From Desulfofustis limnaeus (GTDB taxonomy: Bacteria; Desulfobacterota; Desulfobulbia; Desulfobulbales; Desulfocapsaceae): 64,000 bases of DNA. The notes under the pieces are model-generated. The model was not told the origin of the DNA, did not search any database, and worked only from the letters and a program-made list of their open reading frames with translations. Made by a program: the position numbers and the translations under genes. The first letter of the stretch is position 1, and each line of letters begins with the position of its first letter. Positions 19,131 through 29,356 of the stretch are shown piece by piece. Location: NCBI RefSeq assembly GCF_023169885.1, contig NZ_AP025516.1, positions 2,428,501 to 2,492,500 of the forward strand, read 5' to 3'.

Positions 19131-19614
19131 GGACTGTGGTCCAGTCGATCTTTGCCATCCAGACGTTCATGGATGACTCCACCCCACGATAGCCGGAAGC
19201 GTTGCTCGCAATTTCATCGAGCCATGAAAGCAATTCTGCCGTCCGCTCTTCTGGTGCGGAAGCCCTGACATCGTCTCCGCATCCCTCTAGCAAACCGATC
19301 TGGCAAGCGATAAACATGGTCGTAGGCAACCACTGGTTGGATAGGACCCTGCTGCATTCCGTCATCGACTCGGCCCGAAATGTCTTTTTGTCATTCTCTT
19401 CATTTAATGCCAGATGGATAGGAGAAACAGTTCCGTGCACAGCGCACCTGGTACACGGATTGCTTTGGACAAGGTAGGATCTCTATTCCTACGATCGATA
19501 GACAAATTTACCGATCCGCCCTTGGCTCTGACAACGACAGTAACAGTGCAGGACCAGTAACAAGACCGCACGACACAGAACCTTTTTTGCAACTATTTTC
19601 CTGGAGAAAAATCA
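19131..19614. other. Spacer between the decayed synthase and sodB
   Basis: A 113-codon GTG-started ORF on the minus strand (19099-19440) overlaps this stretch, but it has no family match or ribosome site and overlaps the pseudogene. No terminator or promoter was identified with confidence. Confidence 0.4.
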
Positions 19615-20235
19615 ATGCACCCTGAACAGAACACCATTGTCTCCCCACTCACTCTGTCTTCCCTGCCTTTCCCTGAACATGCTCTGGCTCCGGTCATCTC
19701 TGCCGATACGGTTGGTTTCCACTACGGCAAACATCACCGCGGATATGTGGACAATCTGAACAAGCTGGTGGCTGGCACGGGCCTAGCCGACCTGCCATTG
19801 CTCAAGATCATCAAAGAGACCGCCGGCAAAGCCAACAGTACGACGATTTTCAATAATGCAGCACAGATCTGGAACCACACGTTTTATTGGAACAGCTTGC
19901 ACGCCGATGGCGGTGGCGATCCGCCCACTCAACTGAAGGAAAAAATCGAGTCTTCCTTCGGAACCCTGGAGAGCTGCAAGAAGGAATTGGCCGCTGCCGC
20001 CATGGCCCAGTTCGGCAGCGGCTGGGCGTGGCTGGTCCTAGACGGCGGCACGATCAAGGTGGTCAAGACCGCCAATGCAGAAACGCCGATAATCAACAGA
20101 CTAAAACCGCTCCTGACCATTGACGTGTGGGAGCACGCCTACTACCTGGATTACCAGAATCGCCGCCTGGACTATGTCACTGCAGTGTTGGATAAGCTGA
20201 TCAACTGGACATTCGCGGCGGAGAATCTTGGTTGA
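19615..20235 (+). CDS. sodB: Superoxide dismutase [Fe]
   Basis: The 206-residue cytoplasmic enzyme dismutates superoxide. Metal ligands are visible: His36 in HYGKHH, His in [13 protein letters not shown], and Asp/His in IDVWEHAYY. The Gln two positions before WNH marks the iron type, since the manganese type places its Gln in the C-terminal domain. CTGGAG lies before the ATG. Length is about 10 residues more than E. coli SodB because of an N-terminal extension. Its location among stress genes fits an anaerobe that meets oxygen. Confidence 0.96.
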   Translation: MHPEQNTIVSPLTLSSLPFPEHALAPVISADTVGFHYGKHHRGYVDNLNKLVAGTGLADLPLLKIIKETAGKANSTTIFNNAAQIWNHTFYWNSLHADGGGDPPTQLKEKIESSFGTLESCKKELAAAAMAQFGSGWAWLVLDGGTIKVVKTANAETPIINRLKPLLTIDVWEHAYYLDYQNRRLDYVTAVLDKLINWTFAAENLG

Positions 20236-20265
20236 TACTATTCTCACCTGACACGGGGGAACACG

Positions 20266-22449
20266 ATGAAAACATGGCTTACAGGTACGATTATTCTGCT
20301 TCTCGCAGCGCTGGCTTTGGTTTCGCAGGCTTCAGCTGCAAATCTGCAAGCCATGACGATAGGCCGGGTCTATTTTGTTGAAGGGGATCTGCTCCGTTAT
20401 ATTCCTGCGGACAATGATTGGGTACCCATGGTCAACGATACACCCTTCGCTGTCGAGGATTCCTTTTTTTCAAGCTATCAGGGGCGAGCGGAGATGTTTG
20501 TCCCCAACGGAACTTGGATCAGGGTCGGCTACAACACCCAAATCCAGTTCATTGCCCTGGACTCGGACCTGTCCGAGGTCGACGTGTCATCGGGGGTTGC
20601 CCGATTTAATAACAAAGGTTCCGAGACGGTGATCAAGGCCACCAGCCCTTTCGGTTACGTCATTGCCTATCCGGGAACGGCGTTTGATTTTTATATCGGT
20701 GAAAACTCGGTCGAGGTGGTGGCGGTGAAGGGAACGGTCAGTTTCATCCATGCGAAAACGGATACTCGATACGACGTAGCGGCGGATTCCCCGTCGATCC
20801 TTGCGGACGACGGTCAGGTCACGTCCGGCGACGGAGCAGTGGAAGACGACTGGCACCGGTGGAACATCGGTCGGGAAAACTTCTGGGACGAAAAATCAAG
20901 GTTGACGGGGCGCTCGGTTGAATTTCTTCCCGCCAGTCTCCGGGGCGATTCTTATGCCCTGGAAGAGAATGGCAGATGGGAAAGCATCCACTATGAAGGG
21001 GCATCGCGCTGGTTCTGGCGGCCCACCACCATTCGCAGAGGATGGTCCCCTTTCACCGCCGGCCGCTGGACTGACTGGTATGGAGATCAGGTATGGATTC
21101 CCTCGGAGCCGTTCGGTTACGTGACACATCATTACGGCAACTGGATTTATATCCAAAACTCCTGGTATTGGGCTCCGCCGGTGGCGAGCCTTCGCGTCGG
21201 TCATTCTCTGCTGGACATCGGTTTTTTCTGGTCTCCGGGCAGGGTGTCGTGGGTTCACCACGACAATTATGTTGGCTGGGTGGTGCTGGGGCCGCGTGAG
21301 ACGTACTACAGTCACCGCCGCTGGGGAGGCGCCCACGATACGCTATATACCGGCAACTTCACCCGGATCAGTATCAATATCGACAGTTATGCTTACGCCA
21401 GGCAGGCGATTATCGTACCGCGCGATCATTTTTATCGGGTGGATGATTATAGGACAGTCCGGGTGGACTCGATCAACACAGCGACGATCATCAACAACTA
21501 CAATGCGGCGCCGGTGATCAACAACTACCAGACGGACACCCGGAGACACACCCTTACCAGCAGAGTGGTAATGGAGAAGCCCCATGTGTCGGTGCTCAGT
21601 CGGATCGAAACAAACCAAGCCGTTATTCGGCGTGGGCAGAAAGAAAACTCGGCCACGGTCCTGAAGCAGGTCAGAAATGTGCGAGAAGGACGCCGCAGCC
21701 GAGACGGCGCCATCGAAGCACCCATCAGCACGAACTATATCGTGCCGGCAAGTGAGGTAAATAGGCCGATATCGGAACTCAAGCTACAGCAGAAGAAAAT
21801 CAAAGCCGGGTCGAAGTCCCGGGGAACGGCAGAGCAGGGACAAGTGCCCACTGGACAAGGGGCGCACCAGGGCGAACCTGACGGCCAAACCAGGCAGGTG
21901 GCACCGGCAAGACCCACGCAACCGGATGCATCGCAGCAACCCGCGAATGAAGAACCGTTGGTTCGGCAACAAAAAAAGGCTCCGGTAGCGCCGACCCAAA
22001 AAGCAAAACCTGAAAAAGACGTTGTCGAACGCCCCCGGCAAGGCAAACAGCCGCAGCAGGCAGTAGAACAGTCGAAGGAACAGCCGCAACAGAAGGCGAC
22101 GGGCAAGAAAGCCGAAAAAGCAGAACCCGCCAGAGACCCTGTGGAACGCCTCCGGCAGGGCAAACAGCCGCAGCAGGCAGTAGAACAGTCGAAGAAACAG
22201 CCGCAACAGAAGGCGACGAGCAACAAACCAGGAAAAGCACAGCCAACCGGAGACGTCGTCGAACGATCCCGGCAGAACCAACAGCCGGGCACAAGCATAG
22301 CACAGCCAGAAGGACAGGAACCAGATGAAGTCCCCGTTAACAACGAGCAGGAGACAGAACTGACCGAGGAGGAACAGGAACTACTCAGATCCCAGAACGA
22401 GCAAAAGTGGAAACAGGGAAACACCAAGAGAAAACCCGACAAGAACTGA
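20266..22449 (+). CDS. Secreted FecR-domain / DUF6600-like protein with C-terminal Gln-rich repeats
   Basis: The 727-residue protein has a signal peptide (1-24), a FecR-like beta domain (30-180; GRVYFVEGDLLRYIP, SPFGYVIAYPGTAFDFY) and a Trp/Tyr-rich region (245-370). That region contains segments such as WSPFTAGRWTDWYGDQVWIP, characteristic of DUF6600. Then comes a long Lys/Gln/Pro-rich tail with 39-residue near-identical repeats. There is no membrane anchor after the signal, so a periplasmic or surface location is likely. FecR domains in this context are probably carbohydrate- or peptidoglycan-associated rather than anti-sigma. It follows sodB by 30 bases. Confidence 0.82.
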   Translation: MKTWLTGTIILLLAALALVSQASAANLQAMTIGRVYFVEGDLLRYIPADNDWVPMVNDTPFAVEDSFFSSYQGRAEMFVPNGTWIRVGYNTQIQFIALDSDLSEVDVSSGVARFNNKGSETVIKATSPFGYVIAYPGTAFDFYIGENSVEVVAVKGTVSFIHAKTDTRYDVAADSPSILADDGQVTSGDGAVEDDWHRWNIGRENFWDEKSRLTGRSVEFLPASLRGDSYALEENGRWESIHYEGASRWFWRPTTIRRGWSPFTAGRWTDWYGDQVWIPSEPFGYVTHHYGNWIYIQNSWYWAPPVASLRVGHSLLDIGFFWSPGRVSWVHHDNYVGWVVLGPRETYYSHRRWGGAHDTLYTGNFTRISINIDSYAYARQAIIVPRDHFYRVDDYRTVRVDSINTATIINNYNAAPVINNYQTDTRRHTLTSRVVMEKPHVSVLSRIETNQAVIRRGQKENSATVLKQVRNVREGRRSRDGAIEAPISTNYIVPASEVNRPISELKLQQKKIKAGSKSRGTAEQGQVPTGQGAHQGEPDGQTRQVAPARPTQPDASQQPANEEPLVRQQKKAPVAPTQKAKPEKDVVERPRQGKQPQQAVEQSKEQPQQKATGKKAEKAEPARDPVERLRQGKQPQQAVEQSKKQPQQKATSNKPGKAQPTGDVVERSRQNQQPGTSIAQPEGQEPDEVPVNNEQETELTEEEQELLRSQNEQKWKQGNTKRKPDKN
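22018..22290 (+). repeat. 117-bp in-frame tandem repeat inside the FecR-like gene
   Basis: Two full 117-bp units (22018-22134, 22135-22251) and a partial third encode 39-residue blocks beginning DVVER or DPVER and containing RQGKQPQQAVEQSK. The first two units are nearly identical, so the repeat number may vary between strains. Confidence 0.85.
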
Positions 22450-22640
22450 TCGTTCAAAGAGCGGCATCCACGACAATCTCATAACGGCGGTGGGTCAAGA
22501 ACTGCCGGCAAGCAACGTCAACGCAAGTGGCGGTGCTGCTGTCTGTGCGGCCGGTATCTCATAGAGCCGGCCAGTCTGCACGCTGAGATCACAAAGGGAC
22601 AGGCGGGGGGAAGGCCCTGGTTAAGACTAAGGAGTCAAGT

Positions 22641-25100
22641 ATGAAACATGACGAGACCGGGCATCGGTACGTCGAAACAATGGCTGATCTGCGTATCGAG
22701 CTCATCGAATACGCCGCCTGGCATACGCTCGACCAGTTGATGACCCGGGCGCTTGATGAAATCGGAGAACTGGTTGACAGCGCCATCGGATTCTTCCACT
22801 TTGTCGAAGCTGACCAGAAAACCCTCTCGCTCCAGCAATGGTCTACCCGCACGCGATTGGAATTCTGCCGGGCCGAAGGCAAAAAACAACATTACCCCAT
22901 TGAACAAGCCGGCGTCTGGGCTGACGGTGCGCGGCTGAAAAAGCCGGTGATCCACAACGACTATTACGCATTAGATCACAAACAGGGGATGCCCGATGGC
23001 CACGCCGAGGTTGTCCGAGAATTGGTGGTCCCCATCATGCGAGCAGGCCAGGTGGTCGCCATTTTGGGCGTCGGAAACAAGCCGGTAGACTACACCGAAA
23101 AGGATGTGGAGAAGGTATCCTACCTAGCGGATGTGACCTGGGAGATTATCCAGCGCAAAAGAGCAGAAGAGGCCTTGATAGATTCCGAGAAACGCTACCG
23201 GAGACTTTTTGAATCAGCCAAAGACGGCATCCTGATTCTTGATGCCGATACGGGCAGGATAGTCGATGTCAACCCGTTCCTGTTGCAGTTGCTTGGCTAT
23301 CAGCACGACCATTTACTGGGAAATTATCTCTGGGACATCGGTCCATTCAACACTATCGCCGCCTCGGAGGATGCCTTCAACACACTGAAACAAAAAAAAT
23401 ATATCCGTTATGATCATCTGCCCCTGGAAACCGTTGACGGGCGGATCGTCGAGGTGGAATTCATCAGCAATGTTTATCTGGTGGATCACACCAAGGTCAT
23501 CCAGTGCAATATCCGCGACAACACCGAGCGCAGACAGGCGGACGCCGAACGCGAACGGTTGCTCTTGGCTATTGAGCAGGCCGAAGAAATGATTGTGATT
23601 ACCAATCCCAACGGGGACATCCAGTACGTCAATCCGGCTTTCGAAAGAGTGACCGGCTACACTCGAAACGAGGTGATCGGGCAAAACTCGCGCATACTCA
23701 AAAGCGGCAAGCAGAACCCGGATTTTTATAGAAACCTGTGGAAGACCATTTCTGGTGGGGCTACCTTTAAAGGTCGCATAGTCAACAAGCGGAAGAACGG
23801 CACTTTTTTCACCGAGGAGGTGACTATTTCCCCGGTACGTGATCCCTCGGGGCAAATCGTCAACTATGTTGCAGTCAAACACGATATCACAGAGCATTTG
23901 CGACTTGCAGACCAGCTCCAGCAGTCGCAGAAAATGGAATCCGTAGGCCGATTGGCTGGCGGAGTGGCCCATGATTACAACAACATGCTCGGTGTCATTA
24001 TCGGTTACACGGAACTGGCCCTGGAGAAGGTAGACCGGTCTGATCCACTGCACACCGATCTTCATGAAATTCTCAAAGCCGCCAAGCGATCCGCGGAAAT
24101 CACCCGGCAACTGCTGGCCTTTGCCCGCAAACAGACCATAAACCCCTTAGTCATCGACGCGAATGAGACGGTACAAGGCATGCTCAATATGCTTCGGCGC
24201 CTCATCGGCGAGGACATCGATCTGGTCTGGCTACCCAAAGATGGCTTGTGGCCGATCAAAATAGACCCTGCTCAGATCGATCAGATACTGGCCAACTTAT
24301 GTGTCAACGCCCGGGACGCTATTGCCGGAGTAGGCAGAGTCACCATCTGTACTCACACGGCTACTTTCGACACGTTGTATTGCGCTGATCATGTTGGTTT
24401 CGTCCCCGGCGATTTTGTCCTGCTGAGCGTCAGCGATGACGGTAGTGGCATGGATAAAGAAACCCTCGATATGATCTTCGAACCGTTTTTCACGACAAAA
24501 GACGAAGGCTTGGGCACTGGTCTCGGCTTGGCGACGGTTTTCGGCATCGTCAAACAAAACAACGGATTCATTAACGTCTATAGTGAACCGGGAAGGGGCA
24601 CGATCTTCAGGATTTATTTTCCGCGCTACGTGGGCAAAGCAGAGAATACCACAAGTGAATTAAATGCCGAGATGGTCACAAGCCAGGGCGAAACCGTGCT
24701 CCTGGTGGAAGACGAGCCCGCTATTCTCCGGATGTGTCGATTGATGCTGGAACGTTTAGGTTACCAGGTATTGACTTCGGGAAAGCCGAGTGCGGCTTTA
24801 CGGTTGGCGGAAGATCACGCCGGTACGATTCATCTACTCATCACCGACGTGGTTATGCCTGAAATGAACGGTAGAGAGTTGGCGGATCAGCTGTGCAGCC
24901 TGTTCCCGGATATGAAGACGCTCTTTATGTCTGGCTATACCGCCAATGTAATTGCTCGCCAAGGAGTGCTGGAAGAAGGGGTGAATTTTATCCAGAAGCC
25001 TTTTTCCATCCAGGAGTTGAGCGTAAAGGTGAGATCGGCGCTGGGGCAGAAAGAACAGAAACATATGGCGGCCGACCTTTTACCAAGACGCATTGCCTGA
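22641..25100 (+). CDS. Hybrid sensor histidine kinase (GAF-PAS-PAS-HisKA-HATPase-REC)
   Basis: The 819-residue soluble kinase has a GAF domain (about 15-170), two PAS domains (185-300 and 310-425), an H-box (ESVGRLAGGVAHDYNNML, His near 444), a HATPase domain (SDDGSGMDKETLDMIFEPFF) and a C-terminal receiver with Asp in LLITDVVMPEMNG near residue 735. GGAG lies before the ATG. There is no membrane segment, so it senses a cytoplasmic signal. No output regulator is adjacent, so phosphotransfer probably goes to an unlinked partner. Confidence 0.93.
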   Translation: MKHDETGHRYVETMADLRIELIEYAAWHTLDQLMTRALDEIGELVDSAIGFFHFVEADQKTLSLQQWSTRTRLEFCRAEGKKQHYPIEQAGVWADGARLKKPVIHNDYYALDHKQGMPDGHAEVVRELVVPIMRAGQVVAILGVGNKPVDYTEKDVEKVSYLADVTWEIIQRKRAEEALIDSEKRYRRLFESAKDGILILDADTGRIVDVNPFLLQLLGYQHDHLLGNYLWDIGPFNTIAASEDAFNTLKQKKYIRYDHLPLETVDGRIVEVEFISNVYLVDHTKVIQCNIRDNTERRQADAERERLLLAIEQAEEMIVITNPNGDIQYVNPAFERVTGYTRNEVIGQNSRILKSGKQNPDFYRNLWKTISGGATFKGRIVNKRKNGTFFTEEVTISPVRDPSGQIVNYVAVKHDITEHLRLADQLQQSQKMESVGRLAGGVAHDYNNMLGVIIGYTELALEKVDRSDPLHTDLHEILKAAKRSAEITRQLLAFARKQTINPLVIDANETVQGMLNMLRRLIGEDIDLVWLPKDGLWPIKIDPAQIDQILANLCVNARDAIAGVGRVTICTHTATFDTLYCADHVGFVPGDFVLLSVSDDGSGMDKETLDMIFEPFFTTKDEGLGTGLGLATVFGIVKQNNGFINVYSEPGRGTIFRIYFPRYVGKAENTTSELNAEMVTSQGETVLLVEDEPAILRMCRLMLERLGYQVLTSGKPSAALRLAEDHAGTIHLLITDVVMPEMNGRELADQLCSLFPDMKTLFMSGYTANVIARQGVLEEGVNFIQKPFSIQELSVKVRSALGQKEQKHMAADLLPRRIA

Positions 25101-26091
25101 AACCCGAACAGGAGGAACAAATGGCTTAACCCGGCAGCGAGCCAACTCTTGGTGTTAGCGAGGAAGCGAGGCTCGTTACCGGGTGCAGGCCGGTGCAGAT
25201 CACAGCAACTTGACTGTCAGGAAACTGGGCTTTCATGGCAGTGAGCCCCCCCTGCTTCTCTTTCGGGACTTGTCTGCCTTTAGGGAACTTTGAAAAATTG
25301 CCATTTCGCCCAATCTCATCGTTGCGCAATCACATTTTATCCTCGGAATATCATGTATATGACTGCGGTAAAATGATCTTGCGCGCCTCGATCTTAAACG
25401 AAATTTCGATTTTTTCAAGCTCCCCTTTATTAGATCAAGAACGGGATCTGCCTTCTCGGTATCCCAACGAGCAATCGACCAGCAAGTGCGCCAACGTTCG
25501 AATGGGCTTTTCCCGGTCCCACTGGCGTGTCTTTCCAGCAGTAATAAATTTTGTATTTATCGTCTACCTCGACGACGATCCTGTCTTGTCCAATATTGAC
25601 TTACGCCAAGATCCCCTGGGCGACCCTTCGGCGGCGATTGCCTTGAGATGACCGAAAGTGCCTCGCACAAAATTGATCGCAACATTTTCCCCTGGATTGT
25701 GTTTTAGCTCCTTCCATGAAAAGGCCGATGGCCTTGATGCCGTTTCCGAAAATCTCAGAGACGCCCGTTTGCGTAGACGCAATTTTTTGTTATCCACCGT
25801 CAAATGCCGCGGACTTCGACAATGGCCCCATATGATCATTTGGGCACATATGACCATCATTGTGGGGAAACGTGGGCCCGATCTTTTCGGCCATTCCCCG
25901 ATATAGGTGACTGGCAGGCGCCGCGAGAAGCGCCCTTAAAAGACTGGCGTAATAATTGCAGTATAGAAAGCAAGCTGCAATACGCAGCTACCGTTGTCTG
26001 AACGGGCAGACCGCTTCTTTGAATAAAAACAGAATGAGAGCGAGGTTGCGGTCACCAACGCATCCCGAATCATGAATCAAGGAGAAACAAC
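25101..26091. other. Intergenic region (about 1 kb) with one repeat copy
   Basis: Several medium ORFs exist on both strands but none shows a family pattern, signal or ribosome site. One copy of the dispersed 31-bp repeat is at 25824-25855. The minus-strand reading near 25600-25700 has a protein-like composition and might be a remnant, but I could not identify it. Confidence 0.55.
25824..25855 (+). repeat. Dispersed bipartite repeat, copy 4 (32 bp)
   Basis: The copy reads GGCCCCATATGATC, ATTTGGGC, ACATATGACC. It is one base longer than the others in the second half. Confidence 0.65.
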
Positions 26092-26643
26092 ATGAAAAAA
26101 GCAACAATCAGTATCATCACCTTCGCAGCCTTAGCCGTCGCCATGCCACTCTATGCCGCTGATAAGCCAGATATGAAATCAGGCCCCGAAGGACAGGCAG
26201 GTGCTACTCAGCGGCAGAGCGATAAAATGCACTCCGGCCAAATGATGACTGCCGAGGAGATGGAAGGAATGGAAGTGGTTTCCAAAGAAGGAGAAGAGTT
26301 TGGTGAAATAAAAAATGTCATGCTCGACCAGCAATCAGGAGAAGTACAATTCGTCACTTTTACCAAAGGAGGCATTTTGGGCATGGGCGGTAAGGAAATT
26401 GCGGCACCGCTGAGCGCCTTTGAATTTGTCAATGGCCAAGCCAGATTGATTGTTGACCAGTCCAAGCTTGAAAGTGTTCCTCAGAAGACGGCGAAGGCCA
26501 CAGACAGCGACTACCTGCGCGATCTGGAAGCTCACTATGGCGTGGCTCCGGCATGGGATAAAGGAAACATGAGCGACCCCACCCAAACCCAACAAATGGA
26601 TCTCAGCCCAACTGAACAGCAGAAGACGAGCGGCCAGAACTGA
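26092..26643 (+). CDS. Secreted PRC-barrel domain protein
   Basis: The 183-residue precursor has a cleavable signal (1-22, MPLYAADKP), a Met/Gly-rich linker and a PRC-barrel (55-130; MEGMEVVSKEGEEFGEIKNV, LGMGGKEIAAPLSAFEF). A polar Gln-rich tail follows. PRC-barrels bind small ligands or proteins; secreted versions are common in stress-related gene sets. AAGGAG lies before the ATG. A perfect hairpin follows the stop. Confidence 0.85.
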   Translation: MKKATISIITFAALAVAMPLYAADKPDMKSGPEGQAGATQRQSDKMHSGQMMTAEEMEGMEVVSKEGEEFGEIKNVMLDQQSGEVQFVTFTKGGILGMGGKEIAAPLSAFEFVNGQARLIVDQSKLESVPQKTAKATDSDYLRDLEAHYGVAPAWDKGNMSDPTQTQQMDLSPTEQQKTSGQN

Positions 26644-26658
26644 TAATGTTCTTGTTGA

Positions 26659-26685
26659 CGGCAACGCAGCATCATTGCGTTGCCG
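26659..26685. terminator. Hairpin between convergent genes
   Basis: CGGCAACGCA, a seven-base loop, then TGCGTTGCCG. It lies 16 bases after the PRC-barrel stop and just past the stop of the minus-strand gene ending at 26689. T-runs are short on both sides, so it is probably a bidirectional terminator of moderate strength. Confidence 0.6.
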
Positions 26686-26688
26686 AAG

Positions 26689-27756
26689 CTATTCATTGTT
26701 GTCAACAAACAAGGGCTGCCTCGGCGCCCTTGTTTGCTTGATGAAGGCTGATGACGGTCGGTGGTGATCCAAGAGGATACGATCAATTTTGGTAAGTCGC
26801 AGGAGCTTGTGGTCATCCGCCAGAGTGCGGGGGATAATGATGGTGACGCCATATCCTTTTTGCAGGAGGTTGAGGTTGGCAACAAGGCGATCTGATTTAA
26901 TACCTCCCGGTGACTCAATGGAGATCCCCTCATTTTCTATATGGCGGAAAATATCTTTTATGTGATTGAGGCCGATGGTAAAGAGAGCGGAGCAGTTGCC
27001 AACTGCACCGCGGAGGTATTCATATTCAACCACCTCGGGTATGTTCTGCAGGAGTTGGGCGGTCCTGATCTGTTGCAGGTAGATCAATTCAGCTCTTGTG
27101 CCGCTCATTTCATCTGGACCGTTACCGATGGTGTTCAGTTTATCGAGACTGTTACGTACCGCATCGTAGATTTTTCTGCCCTCCACTTGACGGACGGGTA
27201 GATTATGATGCTGCATAAGGAGCTTTTCCGCATTTACACCTGGTGAATCGGCAGCAAGGCTCTTCTGGAGATACGCGTCGTCCAACACGGGATGTACCTG
27301 ATTGGAAGCATGAGCAGCCGAGGGTGTGGGAGAGGAGAGGGTGTGTCCAGCGGTGAAATATCCCTCCGGGAGCAACAGATCCAGACGTTTGTTTTCTTTC
27401 AGCCATTCTCCTATACGGAATATCTCGATCTGGGTTTGGACAGTGGTGCTTTTGTCGGCACCGTTGTTCGGATCCCGATGGCTGATACCTACGATATAAA
27501 TCTGTTTGGAACTATACGGATTTATACGGAAGATGGTGTCACCATATTCCGGAGGTATGTCTAAATATCCGGCCAGATCAGGTGTTTGCTCAGGTGATGC
27601 GGCACTGCTTCCCGAAATGGACAGAATCAGTAATGTGCAGATGACGATAAAAATACCGGGGAGGGACTTTTGCGTGACAGCGTTCAGTGTGCTAATGCAT
27701 GCAGATGCCGCACAGTGGTAGACGTGGTGAAGTGTATGATGTGGGAAAAGTGGCAC
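26689..27756 (-). CDS. Exported protein, possibly TraB/ChaN-fold, function unknown
   Basis: The ORF gives 355 residues from GTG 27756, but the true start may lie further in, because the signal-like segment (GIFIVICTLLILSISGSSAA) is at residues 34-53. The mature part begins with YLDIPPEYGD and contains IYIVGISHRDPNN, LLLPEGYF and FTIGLNHIKDIF. A histidine near the first strand, an acidic PEG motif and a late NHI resemble the TraB/ChaN/erythromycin-esterase-like fold. I am not certain of the family. No neighbour suggests a role. Confidence 0.6.
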   Translation of the reverse strand: MPLFPHHTLHHVYHCAASACISTLNAVTQKSLPGIFIVICTLLILSISGSSAASPEQTPDLAGYLDIPPEYGDTIFRINPYSSKQIYIVGISHRDPNNGADKSTTVQTQIEIFRIGEWLKENKRLDLLLPEGYFTAGHTLSSPTPSAAHASNQVHPVLDDAYLQKSLAADSPGVNAEKLLMQHHNLPVRQVEGRKIYDAVRNSLDKLNTIGNGPDEMSGTRAELIYLQQIRTAQLLQNIPEVVEYEYLRGAVGNCSALFTIGLNHIKDIFRHIENEGISIESPGGIKSDRLVANLNLLQKGYGVTIIIPRTLADDHKLLRLTKIDRILLDHHRPSSAFIKQTRAPRQPLFVDNNE

Positions 27757-27983
27757 TTCCTGTTGGTCCCCCTATTGCGGACTGAGCGCGTTCGGGAAAG
27801 CATACAGGAAATTCACTCTCGTCTGTATCTGGCAATCCCGCTGTCTTAGGGGTGGCACTCCCTTTAGACCGGTGACTTTGCGCGTTCATCTTTCGATGAA
27901 GTTGCCTTTTGCAGATGGTTCTTTTACTCAGTGACTATCATACCTCCTCGTGCCTGTCAATGGATGGATGAATCCTTCAGGGT

Positions 27984-28050
27984 GCGAAGAGCAGCGTTTG
28001 GAAGCGATACCTTTCGTGGAGTTCTTTGCCGGTAACTCCAAAAGTACGCT
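27984..28050 (+). repeat. Inverted repeat, left copy
   Basis: It begins CGAAGAGCAGCGTTTGGAAG and ends near AAAGTACGCTC. It pairs with the minus-strand copy at 28411-28479 at roughly 88 percent identity by eye. The encoded peptide is EEQRLEAIPFVEFFAGNSK. Confidence 0.7.
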
Positions 28051-28410
28051 CATCGCGGATGAGCCACAATTATTATCAAGCATCGGAACGTGAGCGTTCC
28101 GGCATGCTTGCGGCTAGACGTCGGGGAACAGATGGCGCTCATCAACCGCTCTCATTAACTCAGAACACCCTTTAAGTCTGGTACAAGAACCGGCATGTCA
28201 GCCCTAGGACAGCAAAACTCTTGACGGCATTAGTCCCATCAGGAAGGCCGCATCGTCATCTTCCAAACCGATGAATTCCAGTCCGACTAGGTATTTACAT
28301 CAAGATTGGTAACGTTTCTCACCTTAGCCCTGGCCAGGATCTTCCTTCTTCCAAGGAAGAAGCCCGCCCGTACTTGCAGTTACTCCGATGTTTTCAGGTT
28401 CATCCAGATT

Positions 28411-28479
28411 GAGCGTACTTTTTTGAGTTACCGGCAAAGAACCAGGCGAAGGGCATCGCTTCCAAACGCTGCTCTTCGG
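28411..28479 (-). repeat. Inverted repeat, right copy
   Basis: This is the reverse-complement counterpart of 27984-28050. It encodes EEQRLEAMPFAWFFAGNSKK on the minus strand within a 112-codon ORF that shows no family pattern. Confidence 0.7.
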
Positions 28480-28884
28480 CTCCTTCGCCGTCACGCCACG
28501 GCTGACAGACAGGCCATCCATGGCCTGCTGTCAGTTGCGGACGTCCTGTCCGCATCCCTGCGGGCCTGCTGCGGCGCGCCGACGGGCCTCCGCGAGGCGT
28601 TTTCCAGCGATACCCTCCGCCTCCCCGGTTGTAGAGACGTACACTTGAGTCGGATGAACCTGTTTTCACTTCCATACCATCTGCTAAATTATGCGGCCAA
28701 GCTCTGTAAGAGCTCCTTGAATAGTACCACAATGGCACTGTTTTTATCAGGACGAATTGCCACAGCGTGGTGGACGATCGACTGCGAGACGCTGTGTCTG
28801 TATGGAATCAAGGGCACTATATCTCAACGAGAGATAGCCTGCCTCGCCTTCCGTAAACGAGTTTCGCACGGGGAAACCCGGAGT

Positions 28885-28915
28885 GGCCAAATATAACCAT
28901 TGGGGAGATATGACC
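28885..28915 (+). repeat. Dispersed 31-bp bipartite repeat, copy 5
   Basis: The copy reads GGCCAAATATAACC, ATTGGGGA, GATATGACC. It is very close to copy 1. Confidence 0.7.
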
Positions 28916-29356
28916 CGATGACCGACATGCCTCTGGCCGTGTCTCCTTCCAAGAATTTCTAACTATTGCTATCAATAGCAATGGACTATCAACCAAATCG
29001 AAGGGAACTGCCGGACGGCACAGGGCTTGCTGTAACCATGGTAAGGAGATCGCCATGTTCTCGACAATGCGGTTTGCGACGACATCGACAATCTCGGTAG
29101 ACCCTAAGCCAGCGATCGACATCGACCCGAGGGCGAGAGCTGAATAAGAGGAGGAATACACTAAGGGGCAGAAATGCCGCCCTGTTCCTCCGGGACGATC
29201 GTTTCCTGGGTGAACGGGGTACCATCATATCCAGGAAGCATGTCATGAAGGGAATTAACCATGAGACGCTCCTGCATTTCGGTAGGATCGGCGTCAGCAC
29301 AACCGTCTTGACCGTTGCCGGACAATAGTCCTGCAGCAGGCAAAAGGAGAAAGAAA

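Larger units (their letters stand above)
27757..29356. other. Long intergenic region (1.6 kb) with an inverted repeat pair and one 31-bp repeat
   Basis: No supported gene. A sequence of about 67 bp occurs twice in opposite orientation (27984-28050, 28411-28479), each able to encode EEQRLEA.PF..FFAGNSK, which suggests remnants of a coding mobile or repeated element. Copy 5 of the 31-bp repeat is at 28885. CGGAACG-TGAG-CGTTCCG near 28084-28101 is another small hairpin. Confidence 0.55.

Noticed and set aside
19099-19440. 113-codon minus-strand ORF with a GTG start
   Set aside because: It has no ribosome site and no recognisable family, and it overlaps the decayed synthase.
25101-26091. Possible transposase remnant on the minus strand
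   Set aside because: Some stretches look protein-like, but no DDE, HUH or resolvase motif could be read, so no mobile element is claimed.
28306-28896. 196-codon plus-strand ORF
   Set aside because: Composition is rich in Arg, Ser, Cys and Leu as in non-coding GC-rich DNA; it covers the inverted repeat copy and has no domain pattern.
29054-29149. 31-codon ORF with AAGGAG before its ATG
   Set aside because: No similarity or membrane/helix pattern is visible, and it lies in a region of decayed DNA. A good ribosome site alone is not enough.
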